From the NCBI GenBank assembly GCA_017599285.1, contig JAGFXX010000001.1, positions 310,001 through 374,000 of the forward strand: a stretch of DNA of 64,000 nt. The letters are read 5' to 3'. Origin of the DNA: Cereibacter azotoformans. Its GTDB lineage: Bacteria > Pseudomonadota > Alphaproteobacteria > Rhodobacterales > Rhodobacteraceae. Made by a program: the position numbers and the translations under genes. Below the pieces are notes generated by a model. It made no database searches, was not told the origin of the DNA, and worked only from the letters and a program-made list of their open reading frames with translations. Shown piece after piece: positions 50,796-59,526 of the stretch (position 1 is its first letter; each line of letters starts with the position of its first letter).

Positions 50796-51278
50796 ATGGC
50801 CGACATCAAATCCCTCGACGATCTGAAATCGGTCGTTGGCGACGCCCCGGTGGCCGAAGCCGCCGTCACGCGCGAGCCGGTGCGTGACTCGCTCGGCCGC
50901 TCCTACGCCACCGGCAAGCGGAAGGACGCGGTGGCCCGCGTCTGGATCAAGCCGGGCTCGGGCAAGGTCACCGTCAATGGCAAGCCGATGGACGAGTATT
51001 TCGCCCGTCCGGTGCTGCAGATGATCCTGCGCCAGCCGTTCACCGTTGCCAATGTGACGGGTCAGTTCGACGTCATGGCGACCGTCGCGGGTGGCGGTCT
51101 CTCGGGCCAGGCCGGCGCGGTCAAGCACGGCATCTCGAAGGCGCTGCAGCTGTACGAACCCTCGCTCCGCGCCGCCCTCAAGGCCGCGGGCTTCCTGACC
51201 CGCGACAGCCGCGTCGTCGAGCGGAAGAAATACGGCAAGGCGAAGGCCCGCCGCAGCTTCCAGTTCTCGAAGCGCTGA
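50796..51278 (+). CDS. rpsI: 30S ribosomal protein S9
   Basis: A 160-residue protein. An N-terminal extension of about 35 residues precedes the conserved [20 protein letters not shown], and the C-terminus reads [19 protein letters not shown] with the Lys/Arg tail that reaches the P-site tRNA. It lies three bases after rplM. Confidence 0.98.
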
Positions 51279-51298
51279 TCCTCCGGTACGCTCTTTCG

Positions 51299-51326
51299 GA
51301 AAGGCCCGCCTCCTGGCGGGCCTTTT
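51299..51326 (+). terminator. Terminator of rplM-rpsI
   Basis: AAGGCCCGCC (51301-51310), loop TCCT, GGCGGGCCTT (51315-51324), then TT. Confidence 0.85.
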
Positions 51327-51354
51327 GCGTGTCGGCGGCGTGGGCCCCATCAAC

Positions 51355-51378
51355 AAAAAGACCGGGCAGGGCCCGGTC
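51355..51378 (-). terminator. Terminator of the DUF1127 gene
   Basis: On the minus strand GACCGGG, loop CCCTG, CCCGGTC, then TTTTTG (plus coordinates of the stem 51360-51378, T-run 51355-51359). It lies 26 bases past the stop. Confidence 0.8.
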
Positions 51379-51403
51379 CAGTCATGGGGACTTTTGGGCA
51401 GGA

Positions 51404-51628
51404 TCACTCCTGCCAGAAGGGCTTGGACGCCTCGATCTCGGCGGCGCGCGCGGTCAGGCCGATGTCGCGCAGCAGGTGCGGGTCGAGCCGCGAGAGCCCG
51501 AGCCGCGTTTGGCGTCGCTCCTCCCAGCGAAGCACCAGCAGGCCGAGGCCGAACAGGGCGCGCGCCACGGGCGGCAGGGGCCGGTTCAGGGTCAGGGCGG
51601 GCGGGATTTGCGGGATCGCGCGAGTCAT
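51404..51628 (-). CDS. DUF1127 (YjiS-like) small protein
   Basis: A 74-residue protein. The C-terminal half has WEERRQTRLGLSRLDPHLLR followed by DIGLTARAAEIEA, the DUF1127 signature. Start at 51628 (MTRAIPQIPP) with AAAGG eight bases upstream; Met at 51652 would lie in the operator. DUF1127 proteins are small Arg-rich, RNA-binding-like proteins linked in some alphaproteobacteria to RNA turnover and metabolism. It is divergent from a MocR regulator, a pairing often seen in alphaproteobacteria (from memory). Confidence 0.85.
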   Translation of the reverse strand: MTRAIPQIPPALTLNRPLPPVARALFGLGLLVLRWEERRQTRLGLSRLDPHLLRDIGLTARAAEIEASKPFWQE

Positions 51629-51638
51629 CGGAGCACCT

Positions 51639-51672
51639 TTGTATTGATACAATGAGGCGTATCAACTAATGA
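51639..51672. promoter_or_regulatory. Divergent promoters and palindromic operator of DUF1127 and mocR
   Basis: TTGTAT-TG-ATACAA (51639-51652) is a perfect palindrome. TTGATA (51644-51649), 17 bases, TAATGA (51667-51672) is a good promoter for mocR, so the palindrome overlaps its -35. On the minus strand TTGATA (plus 51660-51665), 16 bases, TACAAA (plus 51638-51643) is a possible DUF1127 promoter whose -10 lies in the palindrome. ATACAA also repeats at 51677-51682 and 51720-51725 in the same orientation. MocR proteins typically bind such direct repeats. Confidence 0.6.
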
Positions 51673-51712
51673 AAGCATACAAAGTTGTGTTTACTCGCTC
51701 CAGAGGAACATT

Positions 51713-53116
51713 GTGACTGATACAATATGGCGGCCGGATCTCGCACAATTTCCCGGTCCGAAGTATCTCGCCCTCGCACGCGCCCTGCGGGATGCCATCC
51801 GCGCAGGACGGTTGAAGCCCGGCGCGCAGCTTCCGACGGTGCGCGATCTGGCCTGGACGCTCTCGGTCACGCCGGGCACTGTCTCGCGCGCCTATCAGCT
51901 GGCGACGCAGGAGGGGCTGCTCGCGGCCACGGTCGGACGCGGCACCTTCGTCGCGGCCGCCGAGCCAAGGCTCGGGCCGACGCAGGAGCTGTTTGTCGAG
52001 CGCGATCCGCAGGAGGCGCCGGGTCTGCTCGATCTCCGCTCGCCGCAGCTGCCGGACGTGGGGCAGATGCCGCTGTTCTCCGCGGCCCTGAAGCGGGTGG
52101 CGGAGGGGCTGGGCGGTGACTGGCGCGACTATCCGACCCAGCGCGAAGAGGCGGCGCTGCGCGCGGCGGTGCGCGACTGGCTGGCCGACCGGGTGCTGGG
52201 GCCGATCGCCCCCGAGGACATCGCCCTCACCCATGGCGGGCAGAGCGCCATCGGGCTGGTGATGCTCTGCTGCCTGCGGGGGGACCGGCCCGTGGTGCTG
52301 ACGGAAGAGCTTGCCTACCCCGGCTTCCGCCACGCCGCGCGGCTGGCGCGGGCCGAGGTGGTGGGGGTGGAGCTTGACCAGCACGGACTGCGGCCGGACG
52401 CGCTGGAAGCCTGCTGCCGAAAGCACGGGCCCCAGGTCCTTTGTGTGACGACCGAGGCGCAGAACCCCACCGCGGCCCGGATGCCCGAGGAGCGACGCGC
52501 CGAGATCGTCGCCATTGCCCGCCGGCACGAGCTGCAGATCATCGAGGACGATTGCTACACCGTGGCCGAAAGCACCCTTCCCGCCCTGCGCGCGCTGGCG
52601 CCCGAGCGGACCTGGTATGTGGGCAGCCTTTCCAAGACCGTGTCGGCGGCGCTGCGCTTCGGCTACATCCTGTGCCCGACGGGGCGCGGTGAGGCGGGAC
52701 GGCTGACCGCGCAGCACGCCTTCTTCGCGCTTGGCCGGCCGGTGTCGGACCTCTGCCTCGACCTGTTCCAGAGCGGGCAGGCCGCCGAGATCCGCCACCG
52801 GGTCCAGAGCGCCTTTGCCGACCGTCTTCAGGCCGTCGTGAACGGGCTCGGCTCGCACGAGCTGTCCTGGCAGCCGGGCCTGCCCTTCGTCTGGCTGCGG
52901 CTGCCGGTCGGCTGGCGCACCTCGAGCTTCACGCGCACCGCCGAAAGCGAGGGCGTGCTGCTGCGCTCGGCCGATGAATATGCGCTGGTGCATGGCCGCT
53001 CGCCGAACGGGGTGCGGCTGGCCATTGCGGGGCAGGTGCCGCGCGCGCGGTTGGAAGCGGCGGTCGATCGGCTCTCGCGCCTGCTGGCGTCTCCCCCCTC
53101 CGAGCTTCCGGTGTGA
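51713..53116 (+). CDS. MocR-type transcriptional regulator (GntR HTH plus aminotransferase-like domain)
   Basis: A 467-residue protein. The N-terminal GntR winged helix (about 12-80) has PTVRDLAWTLSVTPGTVSRAYQLA; the C-terminal fold-type I aminotransferase domain (about 100-460) keeps the PLP lysine Lys308 in GSLSKTVSAALRF. MocR regulators sense PLP with an amino compound such as GABA or taurine. GTG start at 51713, after GAGGAA; the third ATACAAT copy overlaps codons 3-5. It lies 78 bases upstream of a polyamine-type ABC operon, a possible target. Confidence 0.9.
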   Translation: MTDTIWRPDLAQFPGPKYLALARALRDAIRAGRLKPGAQLPTVRDLAWTLSVTPGTVSRAYQLATQEGLLAATVGRGTFVAAAEPRLGPTQELFVERDPQEAPGLLDLRSPQLPDVGQMPLFSAALKRVAEGLGGDWRDYPTQREEAALRAAVRDWLADRVLGPIAPEDIALTHGGQSAIGLVMLCCLRGDRPVVLTEELAYPGFRHAARLARAEVVGVELDQHGLRPDALEACCRKHGPQVLCVTTEAQNPTAARMPEERRAEIVAIARRHELQIIEDDCYTVAESTLPALRALAPERTWYVGSLSKTVSAALRFGYILCPTGRGEAGRLTAQHAFFALGRPVSDLCLDLFQSGQAAEIRHRVQSAFADRLQAVVNGLGSHELSWQPGLPFVWLRLPVGWRTSSFTRTAESEGVLLRSADEYALVHGRSPNGVRLAIAGQVPRARLEAAVDRLSRLLASPPSELPV

Positions 53117-53194
53117 CGGCCTGGCTTCCCCGAGTCTCTTCCCTTGGCCCGCGAGCTATGCAAGAAGTTCAAGGCACGGCGGAACGGGGGCGCG

Positions 53195-54082
53195 ATGGAG
53201 CAGGAAACGCGGTGGAGTCGCTTGCGGCGGTCCGAGGCGGCTCATGGCTATCTTCTCGTGGGACCACCCGCCCTCTATGCGATCCTGCTGCTGGCGGCGC
53301 CGCTGGGGACGATTCTGGTCTACAGCTTTCTGACCGACGGCTACCTCGAGATCATCCGCGAGTTCACGCTGGCCAACTATCGTGAGGCCTGGACGAACGA
53401 GCTTTACCGCAGCGTGATGCTGCGCTCGCTCGGCGTGGCGATGGCGGTGACGACGGTGACCGTGCTGCTGGCCTTCCCGGTGGCCTATTTCGTCTCGTTC
53501 CATGTCGCGCCCGAGCGCAAGTCGCTCTGGCTGTTCCTGATCACCATTCCGTTCTGGACCAGCTACCTGATCCGCGTCTTCCTGTGGAAGGTGATCCTCG
53601 GGTTCAACGGGGTGATCAACTCTGGGCTGCTCGGGCTCGGGATCATCGACGAGCCGCTGACCTTCATCCTCTACAACGTGAACGCGGTGGTGATCACGCT
53701 CGCCCACGCCTACGCGCCCTTCGCGATCCTGCCGATCTTCGTCGCGCTGGAGAAGATCGACCGCTCGCTGCTCGAGGCCGGGCAGGATCTGGGGGAATCG
53801 AAGCTGATGACCTTCTGGCGGGTGACGCTGCCGCTGGCGATGCCGGGGGTGATCGCCTCGGTGCTGATCGTCTTCATCCCGACCATCGGCGACTATGTGA
53901 CCCCGCAACTGGTGGGCGGACCCGAGGGGCGGATGGTGGCGAACCTCATCCAGCTCCAGTATCTGAAACTCGACAACTACCCGCTGGGGTCGGCCATCGC
54001 CGTCTCGGCCATGAGCATCGTCACGGTGGTGAGCCTGATCTTCCTGTTCCTGAACCGCCGCTTCCTCCGGGGGCCGAAATGA
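53195..54082 (+). CDS. ABC transporter permease, PotB-like
   Basis: A 295-residue permease with six membrane helices. The EAA-type loop is in EAGQDLGESKLMTFWRVTLP near residue 200. It matches the first permease of spermidine/putrescine and other opine-type importers. Start at 53195 after a weak GGGGGCG; the frame is open from 53144. First gene of a three-gene importer operon. Confidence 0.88.
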   Translation: MEQETRWSRLRRSEAAHGYLLVGPPALYAILLLAAPLGTILVYSFLTDGYLEIIREFTLANYREAWTNELYRSVMLRSLGVAMAVTTVTVLLAFPVAYFVSFHVAPERKSLWLFLITIPFWTSYLIRVFLWKVILGFNGVINSGLLGLGIIDEPLTFILYNVNAVVITLAHAYAPFAILPIFVALEKIDRSLLEAGQDLGESKLMTFWRVTLPLAMPGVIASVLIVFIPTIGDYVTPQLVGGPEGRMVANLIQLQYLKLDNYPLGSAIAVSAMSIVTVVSLIFLFLNRRFLRGPK

Positions 54083-54885
54083 AGGGGGGCGGGTTTCGGA
54101 TCTATGCGCTGGCCTACCTGATCTTCCTCTATGCGCCGATCATCCTGCTGCCGCTCTTTGCCTTCAACGAGGGCACGGTCATTGCCTTTCCGCTAACGGG
54201 CTTCAGCACCAAGTGGTTCGTGGCCGCGGCCAACCAGCCGACGCTGTGGCTGGCGGTGAAGAACAGCCTGATCATCGCGGCCTCGGCCTCGGTCATCTCG
54301 ACCGCGCTCGGCGTCTTTGCGGCCCGCGCCTCGACGCGCTACCACTTTCCCGGCAAGGGGGGCGTCATGGGCCTCATCATGCTGCCGCTGGTGCTGCCCG
54401 AGATCATCGTGGCGGTCTCGCTGCTGGTGGTGCTGCTCGGGCTGGGGATCAACCTGTCGATCGTCACCGTCATCCTCGGGCATGTGCTGATCTGCACGCC
54501 CTTCACCATCGCGATCCTGACCTCGGCCTTCCAGTCGCTTGACCGCTCGCTCGAGGAGGCCGCCTATGACCTGGGCGAGACCGGGATCTCGACCTTCCGG
54601 CTGATCATCCTGCCGCTGGTCATGCCGGGGATCATCTCGTCGCTGCTGATCAGTTTCACCATCAGCCTCGACGAGTTCATCATCGCCTTCTTCCTCGCGG
54701 GCACCCAGCCCACGCTGCCGATCTACATCTTCTCACAGTTCCGCTTCCCGCAGGCGGTGCCCGTCATCATGGCGCTCGGAACGGTGCTCGTCGCCTGCTC
54801 GATCGTGCTGCTCGCCAGTGCCGAATATTTCCGCCGCCGTGGCCTTGCCCGTTCCGGCGCCAAGGATACCGGAGGCTTCCTGTGA
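54079..54885 (+). CDS. ABC transporter permease, PotC-like
   Basis: A 268-residue six-helix permease. The EAA loop is EEAAYDLGETGISTFRLIILP near residue 160. ATG at 54079 overlaps the previous stop (ATGA). Partner of the PotB-like protein. Confidence 0.88.
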   Translation: MKGGGFRIYALAYLIFLYAPIILLPLFAFNEGTVIAFPLTGFSTKWFVAAANQPTLWLAVKNSLIIAASASVISTALGVFAARASTRYHFPGKGGVMGLIMLPLVLPEIIVAVSLLVVLLGLGINLSIVTVILGHVLICTPFTIAILTSAFQSLDRSLEEAAYDLGETGISTFRLIILPLVMPGIISSLLISFTISLDEFIIAFFLAGTQPTLPIYIFSQFRFPQAVPVIMALGTVLVACSIVLLASAEYFRRRGLARSGAKDTGGFL

Positions 54886-55979
54886 CCGCTGCCGCGAAAC
54901 CCACGATGATCGAGTTCCGCGACGTCCACAAATACTACGGCGATTACCACGCGCTGCGCGGCATCACGGCGACGATCCGGGCGGGCGAGTTCTTCTCGCT
55001 GCTGGGCCCCTCGGGCTGCGGCAAGACCACGCTGCTGCGCACCATCGCGGGGTTCGAGGAAATCTCGTCGGGTGCCGTGATGATCGACGGCAAGCACATG
55101 GAGGGCGTGCCCGCGAACAAGCGGCCCACCAACATGGTGTTCCAGAGCTATGCGATCTTTCCGCACCTCACGGTGGCCGAGAACGTGGGATTCGGCCTGC
55201 GCCGCGCGAAGCTGTCCAAGGACGAACTGAACTGCCGCGTGGGCGAGGCGCTCGAGATGGTGGGGCTGCGGGGGCTTGGCGCGCGCGCGGCCCACGCGCT
55301 CTCGGGCGGGCAGCGGCAGCGGGTGGCGCTGGCCCGCGCGCTGATCCTGAAGCCCAAGGTGCTGCTGCTGGACGAGCCGCTCTCGGCGCTCGACAAGAAG
55401 ATGCGCGAGCAGATGCAGGTGGAGCTGATCAAGCTGCAGCGGCAGGTGGGCATCACCTTCATTCTCGTGACCCACGACCAGGAGGAGGCGCTGGTCATGT
55501 CCGACCGGATCGCCGTCATGTTCGAGGGCGAGATCGCCCAGCTCGCCGATCCCGAGACGCTCTACCGTCGGCCCAACTCGCGCAAGGTGGCGGATTTCAT
55601 CGGCACGATGAACTTCCTGCCGGCGCGGATCCTGTCCGAGGGCGAGCAGGGGATCGAGGTCGAGGCGCAGGGGCTGGGGCGGATGCTGCTCGACCCGAGC
55701 CAGGCGCCCGGTGCGGCCTCGGGCACGGGCAGCTCGGTCGGCTTTCGCCCCGAGACCGCCACCATGCTGTTCGAGGGCCAGAAGGCGGAACGGGAGGCGA
55801 TGGGGACCGTCGAGGAGGTCGTCTATTACGGCGACATGACCTATTACGACGTGCGCCTTGACGGAACCGAGGCGCCGATCCGCATCTCGATGCGCAATGT
55901 CTTCGGCCGGCCGGTGCTCGAGATCGGGGCCCGCACGCGCGTCGCCTGGAGCCCGGGGGCGATCGTCCTGTTCCGCTGA
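54882..55979 (+). CDS. ABC transporter ATP-binding protein, PotA-like
   Basis: A 365-residue ATPase. Walker A GPSGCGKTT, signature LSGGQRQRVALARAL, Walker B KVLLLDEPLSALDKK, switch His in VTHDQEEAL, and a C-terminal TOBE_2-type domain (about 280-360) as in PotA. GTG start in a GTGA overlap with the second permease. No periplasmic binding protein gene follows or precedes, so the substrate is undefined; polyamines are the family's commonest ligands. Confidence 0.9.
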   Translation: MTAAAKPTMIEFRDVHKYYGDYHALRGITATIRAGEFFSLLGPSGCGKTTLLRTIAGFEEISSGAVMIDGKHMEGVPANKRPTNMVFQSYAIFPHLTVAENVGFGLRRAKLSKDELNCRVGEALEMVGLRGLGARAAHALSGGQRQRVALARALILKPKVLLLDEPLSALDKKMREQMQVELIKLQRQVGITFILVTHDQEEALVMSDRIAVMFEGEIAQLADPETLYRRPNSRKVADFIGTMNFLPARILSEGEQGIEVEAQGLGRMLLDPSQAPGAASGTGSSVGFRPETATMLFEGQKAEREAMGTVEEVVYYGDMTYYDVRLDGTEAPIRISMRNVFGRPVLEIGARTRVAWSPGAIVLFR

Positions 55980-56033
55980 GGGCGGTGGTTGCCGTTGGTC
56001 CGCTTCGGGGGATCGTTCGGCCGCCGGAACGCG

Positions 56034-56087
56034 CCGGGGGGCTGTCTGCCCCCCGGACCCCCCGAGGATATTTGGGCAGAGTGAATG
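56034..56087. repeat. GC-rich hairpin plus GAGGATATTTGGGCAG element
   Basis: CCGGGGGGC (56034-56042), loop TGTCT, GCCCCCCGG (56048-56056), then ACCCCCCGAGGATATTTGGG and CAGAGTGAA. I recall hairpin-plus-GAG(G/T)ATTTGG elements of this kind being dispersed between genes in many Rhodobacteraceae, often at convergent gene ends, but I have not checked. Here it lies between the PotA-like gene and the convergent tetR gene, where it can act as a terminator. Confidence 0.5.
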
Positions 56088-56098
56088 GGTGGGGGCCT

Positions 56099-56716
56099 TC
56101 AGCGATCGGGGGGCAGGAGGCCCAGGCCGCGCAGATAGATGCCGATCCCGGCCTCGAGCAGATCCTCGGGCGGAAACGGGGATTTGGCGCCGGGGGCGCC
56201 GCGGGTGAAGAGTTCGACGACCCCGTGGCTGAGGGCCCAGACATGGGCCGAGAACATCGCGGGCGGCGGGCGCTTTTCGGGTGGGATATGTTCGGACAGG
56301 CGCGTCGCCGCCCGCTCGAGCACGTCCCGCGCCCTCTGGGCCGCCGCCGCAAGCTCGGCGTTGGACTGGAGGGAGATCCCGCTTTCGAACATGGCCATGT
56401 AGTGGCCGGGATATTTGCGCGCGAAGGCGAGATAGGCCCGCCCCGTCGCCTCGAAGGCCGCGAGCGCCGAAGGGCGGCCCTCATCGTAGGCGTACTCCAT
56501 CAGCGCGCCGAAGATCTCGTAGCCCTGCCGGGCCGCTTCGGCGATCAGCTCGTCGCGTCCGGCGAAATGGCGATAGACCGCAGCCGGCGTGACATCGGCC
56601 GCCTTGGCCGCCTCGGACAGGGTGAAGCCCTGAGGCCCCTTTTCGGTGATGAGCCGGAGCGCCGCCTCGACCAGGGCCTGGCGGAGGTTGCCGTGATGGT
56701 AGCCGCGCTTGCTCAT
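56099..56716 (-). CDS. TetR-family transcriptional regulator
   Basis: A 205-residue regulator. N-terminal HTH (about 10-55): [20 protein letters not shown] followed by FAGRDELI. The rest is the ligand-binding helical domain (TetR_C-like, with a [14 protein letters not shown] segment). ATG overlaps the ppk2 stop (ATGA), so the two are co-expressed. Confidence 0.9.
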   Translation of the reverse strand: MSKRGYHHGNLRQALVEAALRLITEKGPQGFTLSEAAKAADVTPAAVYRHFAGRDELIAEAARQGYEIFGALMEYAYDEGRPSALAAFEATGRAYLAFARKYPGHYMAMFESGISLQSNAELAAAAQRARDVLERAATRLSEHIPPEKRPPPAMFSAHVWALSHGVVELFTRGAPGAKSPFPPEDLLEAGIGIYLRGLGLLPPDR

Positions 56717-57597
56717 GATCGGCTGTGGCCGTCGCTCCAGAGACCCGGGCCGCCGCAGATCGCGGGATCGGGCGTGCCGATCAGCTCGTCCCTGCGGCCG
56801 TCGAAGGGGACGGCGCGCAGGATTGTCTGGATCGCCGCGATCCGCGCCCGGCGCTTGTCGTCGGACCGGATCACCGTCCAGGGCACGGTGCCGGAATGGC
56901 TGCGGCTCAGCGTTTCCCCGATCGCATTGCTGTAGTCCGGCCACTTCTTCAGCCCCTCGATGTCGATCCACGAGAGCTTCCACTGTTTCAGCGGGTCCTG
57001 TTCGCGCGCGAGGAAACGGCGGAGCTGCTCGGCGCGGCTGACGTTGAGCCAGAGCTTGACGAGCGTGATCCCGTCCTCGACGAGCATCTCCTCGAAGCCG
57101 GGAAGCTGGCAGAAGAACTGTTCGCGCTGGCGCTCGGTGCAGAAGTCGAAGACCTTCTCGACCACGCCCCGGTTGTACCAGCTGCGGTCGAAGAGCGCGA
57201 TCTCGCCGCCCGCGGGCAGCCAGTCCACATACCTCTGGAAATACCATTGCCCCGCCTCGCGGTCCGAGGGGGCCGGCAGCGCCACGACATTCGCGACCCG
57301 CGGATTGAGGTTCTCGGTCACGGCCTTGATCGTGCCGCCCTTGCCCGCAGCGTCCCGGCCCTCGAAGACGACCACGATGCGTTTGCCCGACGCCTTCACA
57401 TCGGCCTGAAGGCGCACGAGCTGCCTCTGCAGCCCCTCCATCCGCTCGGCGTAGGATTTCTTCTTCATCAGCGTCCGGTAGGGGTAGGAGGCGTCGAGAA
57501 CCTCCTCGTCCGATCCGTCCTGGATCGCCTCGCGGATGTGCCGGGGGGCCTCGTTGCGAAAGTAGTGACTGATCGCCCCGTCGAACGGCAGCTCCAT
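56713..57597 (-). CDS. ppk2: Polyphosphate kinase 2
   Basis: A 294-residue P-loop kinase of the PPK2 family, which transfers phosphate between polyphosphate and nucleotides. Walker [16 protein letters not shown], the lid/Walker B region [14 protein letters not shown], and the usual N-terminal extension [20 protein letters not shown]. Start at 57597 with GGGAGGA upstream; the frame is open to 57630. It is followed by tetR. Confidence 0.92.
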   Translation of the reverse strand: MELPFDGAISHYFRNEAPRHIREAIQDGSDEEVLDASYPYRTLMKKKSYAERMEGLQRQLVRLQADVKASGKRIVVVFEGRDAAGKGGTIKAVTENLNPRVANVVALPAPSDREAGQWYFQRYVDWLPAGGEIALFDRSWYNRGVVEKVFDFCTERQREQFFCQLPGFEEMLVEDGITLVKLWLNVSRAEQLRRFLAREQDPLKQWKLSWIDIEGLKKWPDYSNAIGETLSRSHSGTVPWTVIRSDDKRRARIAAIQTILRAVPFDGRRDELIGTPDPAICGGPGLWSDGHSRS

Positions 57598-57638
57598 CGG
57601 ATCCTCCCTCTCTGGCGCCAGTATGGCCAAGCCCGGCC

Positions 57639-58607
57639 TCAGCGCAATCCGGCCCGGGAGGCGGCGCGGTCGATGGCGGCGGCCACGGCGTCGGGCGCCA
57701 CATGGTGCGGCATGTGGCCGATGCCCTCGAGGATCGTGACACGCGCCCCCGGTATCAGCCGGCCCAGAGGCTGGGCATGGATCTCGACCGGAACCACGCG
57801 GTCATCGCCGCCGTGCAGGATCTCGACCGGCATCGGCAGTTTGGGATAATTCGGCTCCATCAGCCTGAGGTAGGGCTTGAGCCCGGTCACCTGCCGCGCG
57901 TTGATCCGGAAGCTCTCGCGCCGCAGCGAAAGGCCCACGCCGAAATAGTCCGAATAGCCCGGCGGCACCTTCTGGGGCGCGAAGATCTGGCCCACGATGC
58001 GGTCGGCCCGGTCGGGCGAGACGAAGGCCGAGATGAGCGGCACCACCGCCGCCTGCCCGAAGCTGCTGGCCGTGAGCGAATAGACCGGGCCGAGATCGCC
58101 CGGCCAGGGCATCACCGCGCCCGAGACGGTGACGATGGCCGCCGTGTTGCCCGGGTCGCGCAGGCCCCAGGCCAGCGCCACCGCGGCGCCGTAGGAATGG
58201 CCGAGCACGATGGGCCGCCGCACGCCGAGCTGGGCGGCGGCCTTGCGCAGCACATCGGCCTGCACGAGCGGGCTGGTACCGTCCGGCCCGATATCGTCCG
58301 ACCAGCCGAGGCCGGGCCGGTCGAGGGCGATCACCCGGTAGCGCCCCTTCATCTTCTCGACGAAGGAAAAGGTGAAGTCGCGTGTCGAGCCCGAGGCGCC
58401 ATGGATCAGCACGAGGTCCGGCCCGCGTCCCTCGACATGGGCGTGGATCCGGTGGCCATCCACCTCGAGAAGCTGTCCGGTGGGCGGGTAGGAGGCCTCG
58501 GCCACCGCCTCGCGATCCGAGGCACGCTGAGAGACGGCGGCGCCGCAGCCTCCGAGTGCAAGCGTTCCGGCGATGAGGAGACTAACGGCCAATCTGTTGA
58601 ATGTCAT
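57639..58607 (-). CDS. Alpha/beta hydrolase lipoprotein
   Basis: A 322-residue protein with a lipoprotein signal ([21 protein letters not shown], lipobox LGGC) and an alpha/beta hydrolase fold: LIHGASGST, nucleophile Ser in [11 protein letters not shown], Asp in HGGDDRVVP and His in [12 protein letters not shown]. It should be anchored in the envelope with an esterase- or lactonase-type activity of unknown substrate. The start is 26 bases inside the metA gene, and the upstream region has a poor ribosome site, so translation is probably coupled to metA. Confidence 0.8.
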   Translation of the reverse strand: MTFNRLAVSLLIAGTLALGGCGAAVSQRASDREAVAEASYPPTGQLLEVDGHRIHAHVEGRGPDLVLIHGASGSTRDFTFSFVEKMKGRYRVIALDRPGLGWSDDIGPDGTSPLVQADVLRKAAAQLGVRRPIVLGHSYGAAVALAWGLRDPGNTAAIVTVSGAVMPWPGDLGPVYSLTASSFGQAAVVPLISAFVSPDRADRIVGQIFAPQKVPPGYSDYFGVGLSLRRESFRINARQVTGLKPYLRLMEPNYPKLPMPVEILHGGDDRVVPVEIHAQPLGRLIPGARVTILEGIGHMPHHVAPDAVAAAIDRAASRAGLR

Positions 58608-59499
58608 ACGGGGTGGACTGATAGATCTCGTTGATCCAGTTTCCATATAGGAGGTGGGCGTGGCTTCTCCACCTGTTCAGCGGCGGTTTTGTCGGATCGT
58701 CGTCCGGATAGTAGTTGCGCGGCACGTTGATCGGCTTTCCGTTGCCGATGTCGCGGTCATACTCCTGCTTCAGCGTGTCGCTGTCATATTCGAAATGGTT
58801 GAAGATGTAGAGCGCGCGGTGGCCCGCATCCTCGACCAGACAGGGCCCGACCTCGTCCGAGGCGAGCAGCGTGCGCAGGCCCGGCGCCGCGTCGATCTCG
58901 TCCTCCCGCATCTCGGTCCAGCGGCTGACGGGGATCACGAAATCGTCCGAGAAGCCGCGCAGATAGGGCGAGACGGGCGCCACGTTGCGGTGGCGGAAGC
59001 AGCCGAAGGCCTTGGCCGCCAGCATGTGCTTCGGCACGCCGTGGAAATGATAGATCATCGCCATGCCGCCCCAGCAGACGCCGAAGGTCGAATGGACGTG
59101 GGTCTGGGTCCAGTCCATGACCTCGCAAAGCTCGTCCCAGTAGGTGACCTCCGAGAAATCGAGATGCTCGATCGGGGCGCCGGTGATGATCAGCCCGTCG
59201 AACTTCTCGTGCTTCACCTCCTGGAAGGGGCGGTAGAAGGCGGCCATGTGTTCGGCGGCGGTGTTCTTCGTCTGATGCTCGGTCATGCGGATCAGCTGGA
59301 AGTCGATCTGCAGCGGCGTGGCGCCGATCAGCCGGGCGAACTGGTTCTCGGTCTGGATCTTCTTGGGCATCAGGTTGAGAAGCCCGATCCGCAGCGGACG
59401 GATGTCCTGCCGCGCCGCCCGCTCCGGTGTCATCACCATGACGCCCTCGTGGGTCAGCACGTCGAAGGCGGGCAGGGTGGCGGGCAGGGTGATCGGCAT
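58582..59499 (-). CDS. metA: Homoserine O-acyltransferase MetA (probably acetyl-CoA specific)
   Basis: A 305-residue class I glutamine-amidotransferase-fold enzyme that acylates homoserine for methionine synthesis. Nucleophile Cys142 ([13 protein letters not shown]). The specificity position is Glu111 in [13 protein letters not shown]. In Bacillus cereus MetA this residue is Glu and the enzyme uses acetyl-CoA; E. coli has Gly and uses succinyl-CoA. Only 27 bp separate it from the upstream gene, so no SAM-II riboswitch fits there. Confidence 0.94.
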   Translation of the reverse strand: MPITLPATLPAFDVLTHEGVMVMTPERAARQDIRPLRIGLLNLMPKKIQTENQFARLIGATPLQIDFQLIRMTEHQTKNTAAEHMAAFYRPFQEVKHEKFDGLIITGAPIEHLDFSEVTYWDELCEVMDWTQTHVHSTFGVCWGGMAMIYHFHGVPKHMLAAKAFGCFRHRNVAPVSPYLRGFSDDFVIPVSRWTEMREDEIDAAPGLRTLLASDEVGPCLVEDAGHRALYIFNHFEYDSDTLKQEYDRDIGNGKPINVPRNYYPDDDPTKPPLNRWRSHAHLLYGNWINEIYQSTPYDIQQIGR

Positions 59500-59526
59500 G
59501 GGCGTCTCTCTCCGGGAGGGCGGGTT

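Noticed and set aside
53584..54885. A 433-residue fused frame for the second polyamine-type permease
   Set aside because: The first 165 codons overlap the PotB-like gene in the wrong frame. The real start is the ATG at 54079 in an ATGA overlap.
56099..57742. A single fused open frame joining the tetR region with upstream sequence
   Set aside because: The TetR protein begins at 56716 ([10 protein letters not shown]). The upstream part is in another frame of ppk2 and gives no sensible product.
59500..59526. SAM-II riboswitch upstream of metA
   Set aside because: Only 27 bp separate metA from the upstream gene, with no room for the structure and no matching sequence.
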